This document shows, one piece after another, positions 16,935 to 22,924 of a stretch of DNA of 35,254 bases. The DNA lies in assembly GCA_903916565.1 (NCBI GenBank), contig CAIWXH010000732.1, positions 1 through 35,254 on the forward strand, in the 5' to 3' direction. Each line of letters opens with the position of its first letter. The first letter of the stretch is position 1. Made by a program: the position numbers and the translations under genes. Source of the stretch: an uncultured Oscillochloris sp. GTDB lineage: Bacteria; Chloroflexota; Chloroflexia; Chloroflexales; Chloroflexaceae. The notes under the pieces were generated by a model. That model was not told the origin of the DNA. It made no database searches and saw only the letters and a list, made by a program, of their open reading frames with translations.

Positions 16935-19040
16935 TCACGCGAAATTATTTTCGCCCCAGACAGAGACGCGATTGCGCCCCATGCATTTGGCGCTGTAAAG
17001 CGCCTGATCAGCGCGCCAGATCAACTCTTCGACCGTCGTCAGCGTTGGCTCGGCGATGGCGACCCCCAGACTAATCGTGACTTGGATCGGCCCGCTCGTC
17101 GTCGTGAACACTGTGCTCGCGACCGTCTGGCGGAGCCGCTCGGCAATCTGGCGCACCTGGATCGGACTGATCGCCGGGCTGATCATCACAAACTCTTCCC
17201 CGCCATAGCGGGCGACGATGTCCGAGGTCCGCACCTGTTTCAAACAGGTGGCGACGTGCGTCAGCACTTGGTCGCCTACCGCATGGCTGAAGGTGTCATT
17301 CACGCGCTTGAAGTGATCAATGTCGATGAAGATTGCCGCCAAGTCGCCCCCGTAGTGCTGACTCCCGTAGTGCTGAAGTCGGCGAAACTCGGCCTCGGCA
17401 AGCACGTTGAAGCGACGGCGGTTATACAAGCCCGTGAGGGGGTCGGTGTCGGCAAGCGTCTGAACGGCTTGGAGCAGGCGTACATTGTCTAGCGCAAGCG
17501 TCACTTCATGGGCCACCACTTGGGTGATGCTGGCGTGTTCCAGACTGTAGGCCCCAGCTTCAAGGCTGCCGATGGTCAGCACGCCAATCACCTGTTGGCC
17601 TTTGAGCAACGGCACGCCCATCCAACTTCGCAGCTCCGAGGAATTCGCTAGGTTCAGTGTACTCGTCTCGTTGAGTGCCTCAGCCCCCAGGATGAGCGGC
17701 GTCCGCCGCTGGATGACCAGCGCATACGGTTGCTGATCGGCGCGTATGAACTGGCCCACGCTGCTCGCTTGGCCCAGGCTACTCTGCACGGAAACCACCC
17801 GTAGGGTTTCGCCTTCAAGCAGCAGCAGAACCGATTCCTGACTGGGGATGAGGGCATCCAGATGCACCAGAACCTGCCGTGCCATGCGGTCAAAATCAAG
17901 CTCTGTCGCCAGATCGAGCATGGTTTGGCGCAGATACGCGGTCAGATCGCGCTCACGCCGGAGTGACTGCTCGACCTCCTGAAGAGCGGCGTAGGTGCGC
18001 GCATTGACGAGGGCCAGCCCGCACAAACTTGTGATTGCCAGCCCAAGATTGAGGTACTCGGTGCGGTGTTCGGGCAGGGCGATGTTGTACACCGCGACGA
18101 GGCCCAGCGGCTCATGGTGAGAGTGGATGCGGAGGTAGAAGCCGTTCTCGCGCTCCATCAGGGCGTAGTCACCAGGCATGGTCGCCAGGGCTTGTTCGAG
18201 CGCGGTGCGGGCTTCAGGCTTGCCCTGGAGCGAAAAGACCTGGCTAATCTGGCCGGCCTTGATCTGAGCATAGTCCAACTCGGTGCAGCCAAACAGCATG
18301 GCGAACAGATTCTGGATCGCGGTGATCGTCGCCTCTTCTGATTGAATCTGGGACATCTGCACCAGCAGATCAAAGGCCATTGCGTACTCGGCGATCTTCC
18401 GGTTCGCCGGCTGAAGCATCTGTTGCGTCTGGGCTTCGACGATGCTCAGGCGCCACTCAAGCACAATTTTCGCCAGAAAGAGCTTTAGGTAGTCGAGGCT
18501 GATCCGCCGCACTCGGTATGGGCGATCCACATAGGCGGCGAACTGCTCTAGCTCTGCCAGCGCATCGAGGTCGGTGCCCGTATCAAGCAGCAGCAGTTCG
18601 CGGGCACACTCATGGAAGAACTGGCGTGCGCTCGCGCGGTCGAAGCCCCAGCGTTGGAGTTGCTCGCGCCAGCGCTTCAGCCAACTTGGGGTGAGCAGAT
18701 ATGCGCCCGTGCGCGTTTCGCTCTCCCAGATCTCACGACCAGTCACCATCGCGAGGCAATGATCCAGCCGTACCCACTGGTGCGGCAGCATGGGCGCATG
18801 TTCCGCAGCGCTCGGGGGAAGTGAGCACGCACCGATGATCAGCACCTCGGTGCCATCGGGCGGGGGCGGCCTAAAAACCCCGTGGACGGGCTGGCGCTGG
18901 CGCTGCGGTTGGCTGCATGGCAGCGTGTAGCCCTCAACTTGAACCCAGGTGTAGCCCAGTTCGCGGATGGCGCGGGCGACACTCTCTTGGTAGAGGGCAC
19001 AGACCCGCAGGCAGAGCTTAGGCTTCACGGTCGATCCCAT
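16935..19040 (-). CDS. Diguanylate cyclase with N-terminal DUF1638-like domain and GAF domains
   Basis: A 701-residue protein. Residues about 8-215 resemble DUF1638, a family seen beside corrinoid methyltransferases; the strongest match is the block around RLDHCLAMVTGREIWESET and GAYLLTPSWLKRW. A GAF-like segment (about 215-400), a coiled coil and a second GAF (about 410-545) follow. The C-terminal GGDEF domain (about 550-698) begins ADTDPLTGLYNRRRF and has the catalytic GGEEF at 613-617. An I-site RxxD (RTSD) lies five residues before it, so it should make c-di-GMP with product inhibition. The ATG at 19040 and a GTG at 19028 (GTGA overlap with the upstream stop) are both possible; longer versions lie inside the upstream gene. 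It is the last of a three-gene minus-strand operon with the MtaA-like and B12-binding genes. Confidence 0.82.
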   Translation of the reverse strand: MGSTVKPKLCLRVCALYQESVARAIRELGYTWVQVEGYTLPCSQPQRQRQPVHGVFRPPPPDGTEVLIIGACSLPPSAAEHAPMLPHQWVRLDHCLAMVTGREIWESETRTGAYLLTPSWLKRWREQLQRWGFDRASARQFFHECARELLLLDTGTDLDALAELEQFAAYVDRPYRVRRISLDYLKLFLAKIVLEWRLSIVEAQTQQMLQPANRKIAEYAMAFDLLVQMSQIQSEEATITAIQNLFAMLFGCTELDYAQIKAGQISQVFSLQGKPEARTALEQALATMPGDYALMERENGFYLRIHSHHEPLGLVAVYNIALPEHRTEYLNLGLAITSLCGLALVNARTYAALQEVEQSLRRERDLTAYLRQTMLDLATELDFDRMARQVLVHLDALIPSQESVLLLLEGETLRVVSVQSSLGQASSVGQFIRADQQPYALVIQRRTPLILGAEALNETSTLNLANSSELRSWMGVPLLKGQQVIGVLTIGSLEAGAYSLEHASITQVVAHEVTLALDNVRLLQAVQTLADTDPLTGLYNRRRFNVLAEAEFRRLQHYGSQHYGGDLAAIFIDIDHFKRVNDTFSHAVGDQVLTHVATCLKQVRTSDIVARYGGEEFVMISPAISPIQVRQIAERLRQTVASTVFTTTSGPIQVTISLGVAIAEPTLTTVEELIWRADQALYSAKCMGRNRVSVWGENNFA

Positions 19041-20077
19041 TGGAGTGGGTAGGTGCCCCAGCGCTGGACCCCTTCGGCAATGGCTAAGAGGGTTTCCTCT
19101 GGGACTTGAAAGGGAATCTCGCCGTGGTTGTCGGCCAGAATGAAGCCGCCCCCAGGCCCGGCAGCCGCAAGAGCCGCCTTGACCGCCGCCTCGGCCTGGG
19201 CTGGAGACCACTGACACATCGCAATCCCGTTCAGGTTGCCGATCAGGCTGAGTTTGGCGGCGGCGGCCCGTTTCAGTGCGGCGAGATCTTCATCCACGCT
19301 GACCCCAAGCGCCACCGCGCCGGTGCGGGCGACATCGCCCACCAGCGGTAGGCAGCGCCCCGAGGCGAAGTGAAACGCGACCGGCCCGTTGATGCGGGCG
19401 AGGATGCGCGTCGTCATTGGGTGATCGAGGCGCAGAAATTGCTCACGGGGCACCATCGAGGTCGAGGCAAGCGGGTTAAAGTAGCAGATCGCGGTTGCGC
19501 CCGCTGCTAATTGCGCGTTCGCCCAAGCGACGCAAAACGCCTCGTTGAGCTGCATCAGCAGCGCGAAGAGTTCCGGCTGTTCGTACATCAGGATGAGATA
19601 CGCCTCGAAGCCCAACTGCATCACTGGCAGTGAGAACGGGGCCATGACCACCCCGATGATCGGCGTCTCGCCCTGGCTTCGTTCGCGTAGGCGGCTGATG
19701 GTATCGAGGCTGCGCCGCAGACAAGGGGTGTCGGCAATCGTGGGCGGCTGAAGCGTGCGGATCTGGGCAGGCTGGCGGATCAAGGGTTCGCCGGCATTGG
19801 GCGGCCCGTCGTCGCGAAAAATGACCTCGCCGCCCCATGCCTCGACCTCAAGGGCCGCGTAGAAGAATGGGTACAGACAGTCGTTGCGGTACTTGCGGGC
19901 CATGCGAAGCTGGCCTTCAACCACATGCTCGGCGCGGGCAAAGTAGTCCTTGATCGACAAACCCAGCTCTTTGGCCCCGTGCATCGTTAGCAGCAGGAAG
20001 AGCGGCACGCGATCCGGCTCCTGATGCCCAAGCGTAACCAGCACTCGTTGCAACGAGGTCATTGGTGTGGGCGTCAT
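19025..20077 (-). CDS. Uroporphyrinogen decarboxylase / MtaA-like methyltransferase family protein
   Basis: A 350-residue TIM-barrel protein of the URO-D/MtaA/CmuA group (TSLQRVLVTLGHQEPDRVPLF near the start, FILADNHGEIPFQVPEETLLAI near the end). MtaA-type members carry methyl groups between corrinoid proteins and thiols using a zinc held by His-x-Cys and a distal Cys. Here the first site reads FHFASGRC (His present, Cys replaced by Ala) and the distal site reads ADNHGEIP (Asn-His where a Gly-Cys is usual), so zinc ligation, if any, differs. It is not a haem-pathway HemE by context: the start overlaps the B12-binding gene (ATGA) and the end overlaps the DUF1638-GGDEF gene. I infer a role in methyl-corrinoid transfer or sensing. 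Confidence 0.75.
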   Translation of the reverse strand: MTPTPMTSLQRVLVTLGHQEPDRVPLFLLLTMHGAKELGLSIKDYFARAEHVVEGQLRMARKYRNDCLYPFFYAALEVEAWGGEVIFRDDGPPNAGEPLIRQPAQIRTLQPPTIADTPCLRRSLDTISRLRERSQGETPIIGVVMAPFSLPVMQLGFEAYLILMYEQPELFALLMQLNEAFCVAWANAQLAAGATAICYFNPLASTSMVPREQFLRLDHPMTTRILARINGPVAFHFASGRCLPLVGDVARTGAVALGVSVDEDLAALKRAAAAKLSLIGNLNGIAMCQWSPAQAEAAVKAALAAAGPGGGFILADNHGEIPFQVPEETLLAIAEGVQRWGTYPLQWDRP

Positions 20078-20727
20078 GGCAACTCCTTCAGCAGTCGGCT
20101 GACGTGGCCCACCGCCTCGATGGCCGTTTTGCCCATCGCGTCAGCGCCGACGATGTGCCAGAGTTGCTCGTCAAAGCGAAATGGTGCGCCCCCGACGATC
20201 AGCTTGGGGTGCTGGTTCGCCAGCGTGAGTTGCCTGCGAACCTCTTTGATTCGTAGCGCCGAGGGCAGCATCAGCACCGAGATCAGCAGCACCGCGATGC
20301 GTTCCGCACGCACCTTCGCAACCAGCGTCTCGACATCAACGCGGCCAAAGTCGTTGACCTCGTAGCCGGTGGCGCGCAGCGACGAGTAGACCATCCGCTT
20401 CCCGAGCAAATGATAGTCTTCAAGCACGGCAATCGCCATCGGTGGCTGGCTGATGCGCTGGAGCTTTGCGGGCGGCAACAGGGTGTCTACGATCTCCTCG
20501 CAGATGCGCCCGCTCATATAGACTTGGGCCAGGGACAACTCACCCTGCTCCCACTGGGCACCAATCTGTTCGAGCGCCGGTACAATCAGTTGCTCGATCA
20601 GCGCAATGGCGTCAGTTTGATCGACAGAGCGGCTGAAGATCTGGCGTACGGCAAGGCGATCAATCGCCAAAAGCGCCTCTAGGAACTCATCAAGCGGCTG
20701 CGCTTGGCTAGCGAGGGAGACGAGCAT
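20074..20727 (-). CDS. Cobalamin (corrinoid)-binding protein
   Basis: A 217-residue protein with the two-part layout of methyltransferase corrinoid proteins: a helical cap (about 1-90, FLEALLAIDRLAVRQIF, then a block near IEQLIVPALEQIGAQWEQGELSLAQVYMSGR), then a Rossmann B12-binding domain. AVLEDYHLLGKRMV contains the D-x-H-x-x-G signature, with His as the lower cobalt ligand, and LIVGGAPF with GADAMG completes the nucleotide-tail pocket. ATG 20727 gives the usual family length; an in-frame start at 20904 extends into a repeat and is rejected. It is the first gene of the operon, with a 4-nt ATGA overlap to the MtaA-like gene. It likely carries methylcobamide for that partner; no substrate-specific first methyltransferase is in the window. 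Confidence 0.85.
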   Translation of the reverse strand: MLVSLASQAQPLDEFLEALLAIDRLAVRQIFSRSVDQTDAIALIEQLIVPALEQIGAQWEQGELSLAQVYMSGRICEEIVDTLLPPAKLQRISQPPMAIAVLEDYHLLGKRMVYSSLRATGYEVNDFGRVDVETLVAKVRAERIAVLLISVLMLPSALRIKEVRRQLTLANQHPKLIVGGAPFRFDEQLWHIVGADAMGKTAIEAVGHVSRLLKELP

Positions 20728-20850
20728 AGAATTCAGCGCTTCTGTGTGCGACTCCGACTGAACGCACCGCCGAGGGTACGCTCTACGGATGTTGCGGAAC
20801 TTCACTGGGAGTGGGAAAGGGTCTGCCGCGCCGGTAGCTGATACGTAAAT

Positions 20851-21021
20851 ACCCATGGCGGTTGCAACGTCGCCCGCCAGCCCCTGCCCGGTGGTTGAAG
20901 CCACGGGCTATGCGGTGCGAAGGCCGCCTACGCGGCCTCAACCAGCCTGCGAAGGCAGGCTTCGCACCCAAGAGCCAGGGGCTTCAGCCCCCCGGCATGC
21001 GACGTTGCAACCGCCATGGGT
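20851..21021. mobile_element. 171-bp MITE-like element with 23-bp perfect inverted ends
   Basis: Positions 20851-20873 and 20999-21021 are exact reverse complements over 23 nt (ACCCATGGCGGTTGCAACGT... at the left). The interior contains GGTTGAAGCCACGG, GCGAAGGC.../...GCCTTCGC and GGGGCTTCAGCCCC hairpins. No ORF is credible. CATGGCGGTTGCAAC occurs again at 35099-35113 beside the IS end. Confidence 0.65.
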
Positions 21022-21086
21022 GAATACATACCGCAGGTACTTGGCGACAGTGACTGCATTGTAACATAGCGCGCCTTCGCCACTGC

Positions 21087-21197
21087 CTAGCAGCCTGTCG
21101 GAGAGAGTGGGGTTTAGGGCGTCACAGAGCCATATTCCAAAAAAGCCGATTGGGCTTTGTGATGCGCTCTTCACGGTTTTCTCCGACAAACTGCTAG
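21087..21197. mobile_element. 111-bp MITE-like palindromic element
   Basis: The left end CTAGCAGCCTGTCGGAGA and the right end (complement CTAGCAGTTTGTCGGAGA) match in 16 of 18 bases. The symmetry continues inwards through GCGTCACAGAGCC/GGGCTTTGTGATGCGC. This suggests a non-autonomous derivative of an IS with such ends. No target duplication was confirmed. Confidence 0.6.
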
Positions 21198-21276
21198 GGC
21201 GTACCGTAGCGAAGGCCGTGTCAATGTCGCCAGATGCCCCCATGCCTGGTGGCTGAAGCCACGGACTCGTACACAG

Positions 21277-21320
21277 CGGCGGAAATGCGCGGCAGGTTTT
21301 TTACCACGAAGGCCACGAAG
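21277..21320. repeat. ACCACGAAG repeat, copy 2
   Basis: CGGCGGAAATGCGCGGCAG, then a T-run, ACCACGAAGG and CCACGAAGG. It matches the block at 16763-16816 with few differences. Confidence 0.6.
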
Positions 21321-21417
21321 GCCGAATCGCGTGCGGCTCGCTCTGTGCCTGACGAGAATCACCGCGCAACCCGGTATAGCAATCCTACACAGGTTATTGA
21401 ATCCGGGGGGCTTGTGG

Positions 21418-21516
21418 TGCGAAGCCTGCCTTCGCAGGCTATCCAGGCCGCGCAAGCGGCCTTCGCACACCATAGGGCGGCACGGGTGGAATTGCCCTAA
21501 TTGGCGAAGGTAGCGC
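21418..21516. repeat. Multi-hairpin GC repeat unit A
   Basis: TGCGAAGCCTGCCTTCGCAG starts a run of nested hairpins (AGCCTGCCTTCGCAGGCT, GGCCGCGCAAGCGGCC), and the tail is TGGAATTGCCCTAATTGGCG then AAGGTAGCGC. The same unit, lengthened by about 20 nt, follows at 21568. Confidence 0.7.
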
Positions 21517-21567
21517 AATCCCCCCTGGGTTGTGCAACCGGGGGACTAAAGTCCCCGGCGCTTGATC

Positions 21568-21685
21568 TGCGAAGCCTGCCTTCGCAGGCTATCCAGGCCG
21601 CGCAGGCGGCCTTCGCACACCATAGCCCGTGGCTTCCGCCACCGGGCGGCACGGGTGGAATTGCCCTAATTGGCGAAGGTAGCGC
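21568..21685. repeat. Multi-hairpin GC repeat unit B (direct duplicate)
   Basis: The same start and the same AAGGTAGCGC tail as unit A, with an inserted CCCGTGGCTTCCGCCACCGG hairpin. It is preceded by GGGGGACTAAAGTCCCC (21540-21556), another palindromic module shared with 25843-25859. Confidence 0.7.
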
Positions 21686-21713
21686 TACGCGCAAACAGGG
21701 TTTGAGCGTGTCG

Positions 21714-22118
21714 CTACTCCACCGCCTGGGCGATCAGATGGGCCATTACGTCGGCCTGATTGAGTGCGACATCAACGCCCATGGTCGGGCTGAACATCCA
21801 GGTGTGGTGCGGGTCATTCACGCGCGCTACCGCCCGCCCGACGCCGAAGACGAAGCGGGCGAGGCAGGTGATCACGAGGTTGGTCGCGTCAGATTTGGTG
21901 ACGGCGGCCACCACATCCGCCGTGCGTACCCCGGCGTCTTCCAGCGCCCGTGGGTCGGTGCCGTCGCCCACGATGACCAGGGCGTCGGGCGCGGTGCGGT
22001 GCAGCAACTGAACCGCCGCCTCGCGGGCTTCGAGCACGGTGACCCGGTGCCCATCCGTGCTGAGCAGGCCCGCCAGATACGAGCCGACTTGCCCGCCGCC
22101 AACGACTAAGATGTGCAT
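21714..22118 (-). CDS. TrkA-N (RCK) domain protein
   Basis: A 134-residue NAD(H)-binding RCK N-terminal domain: Rossmann motif VVGGGQVGSYLAG at residues 5-17, Glu at the end of strand 2 (TVLEA), GDGTDPRALEDAGV and DVVAAVTKSDATNLV. No RCK_C domain is present, unlike its upstream neighbour. Such proteins gate Trk/Ktr potassium uptake by binding NAD(H) or nucleotides. ATG 22118 is chosen because AAGGAG lies 7 nt upstream and the Rossmann fold starts there; the longer in-frame version runs through a repeat. It lies downstream of a second RCK gene and a P2C ATPase on the same strand. No TrkH/KtrB channel gene is in the window. Confidence 0.85.
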   Translation of the reverse strand: MHILVVGGGQVGSYLAGLLSTDGHRVTVLEAREAAVQLLHRTAPDALVIVGDGTDPRALEDAGVRTADVVAAVTKSDATNLVITCLARFVFGVGRAVARVNDPHHTWMFSPTMGVDVALNQADVMAHLIAQAVE

Positions 22119-22134
22119 GGCGAATCTCCTTCGA

Positions 22135-22176
22135 CAAGGTTTCAGGTGTCGGGTTTCAGGTGTCAGGCCGAGCGGG
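22135..22176 (+). repeat. CAAGGTTTCAGG element, copy 5 (partial)
   Basis: CAAGGTTTCAGGTGTCGGG, then TTTCAGGTGTCAGGCCGAGCG. The 3' part is replaced by an unrelated hairpin. This is the one copy that is not placed in sense after a stop codon; it lies between the two RCK genes in opposite orientation. Confidence 0.65.
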
Positions 22177-22186
22177 TACTTTCTCC

Positions 22187-22240
22187 ACAGCTCCACACCT
22201 CTGCACGACCGTCTGTGGAGCAGTAGAGCTGTGGAGCTGT
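22187..22240. terminator. Hairpin between the two RCK genes
   Basis: ACAGCTCCACA at 22187-22197 pairs perfectly with TGTGGAGCTGT at 22230-22240; an inner CTCCACA/TGTGGAG alternative also exists. It may be an intercistronic structure on the minus-strand transcript. Confidence 0.35.
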
Positions 22241-22273
22241 TTCCCAAACCGTCAGGCTGATGTGAGCTTTGTC

Positions 22274-22918
22274 TCATGCGCGCAGCAGCGCGGCCAGATG
22301 GTCGGCTGCGCTGGCGAGAACGACCAGGTGGAGCAGGTCGTCGGCTTCCAGAATGGTGCCAAGGTGCGGCAGAAAGGTCTTGCCGCCCCGGCTAATTGCG
22401 GCGACGTGGATTTCGCCAGGCCGCGTCAGCGCGCTGACGGGGCGCCCCACCAGTAGCGCCGGGACGTCGGCATTGACCACATCAACGTCGCTGCCCAGGC
22501 TGGCGACTGGCTCCAGCTCGGCGTAGCTCAGCAGTTCGGCGATTCGGTTGATGCCCCAGGTGGTCGTGGTCACGGTCTGAATGCCCAGTCGCCGGTAGAT
22601 TTCGGCGGCGCGGGGGCTGTAGACGCGGGCGATCACCCGTGGCACATGGAAGACCAGACGGGCCAGTCGCGCTGCGACAAGGTTGATGTCGTCGCGCACC
22701 GTCACGGCGGCCAGCCCATCGCTCTGCTCAATCGCCGCCGCGACCAGCACGCGGCGGTCAAGCACATCGCCCACCACTGTGCGCCCGCTGAAACCGGCGG
22801 GCAGACCGGCGAGGGCGGCAGGGTCCGAGTCCACAATGGTCACCGCATGCCCGGCGACGGCGAGTCGCTGCGCCAGCCCGCCGCCGATGCGACCGCAGCC
22901 CAGAATCAGTGCGCGCAT
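22274..22918 (-). CDS. TrkA family potassium regulatory protein (RCK_N-RCK_C)
   Basis: A 214-residue protein: an N-terminal Rossmann domain with GCGRIGGGLA at residues 7-16 and Asp at the end of strand 2 (TIVDSD), and VVGDVLDRRVLVAAAIEQSD. A C-terminal RCK_C-like domain (about 140-210) holds RPVSALTRPGEIHVAAISRGG and ILEADDLLHLVVLA. It likely binds NAD(H) or a nucleotide and regulates potassium transport at the inner face of the membrane. The start is 6 nt after the stop of the P-type ATPase gene with GTGAGG as RBS, so the two are probably co-transcribed, and the single-domain RCK protein follows. Confidence 0.87.
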   Translation of the reverse strand: MRALILGCGRIGGGLAQRLAVAGHAVTIVDSDPAALAGLPAGFSGRTVVGDVLDRRVLVAAAIEQSDGLAAVTVRDDINLVAARLARLVFHVPRVIARVYSPRAAEIYRRLGIQTVTTTTWGINRIAELLSYAELEPVASLGSDVDVVNADVPALLVGRPVSALTRPGEIHVAAISRGGKTFLPHLGTILEADDLLHLVVLASAADHLAALLRA

Positions 22919-22924
22919 ACTGCC

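Larger units (their letters stand above)
20728..21713. other. Repeat-rich intergenic region (about 1 kb) with no gene
   Basis: Holds the 171-bp terminal-inverted-repeat element (20851-21021), the 111-bp MITE-like element (21087-21197), the ACCACGAAG block (21277-21320) and two copies of a multi-hairpin unit (21418-21516 and 21568-21685). A fragment, GGTGGCTGAAGCCACGG, lies near 21247. Short ORFs here are translations of palindromes and have no protein-like features. Confidence 0.7.
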
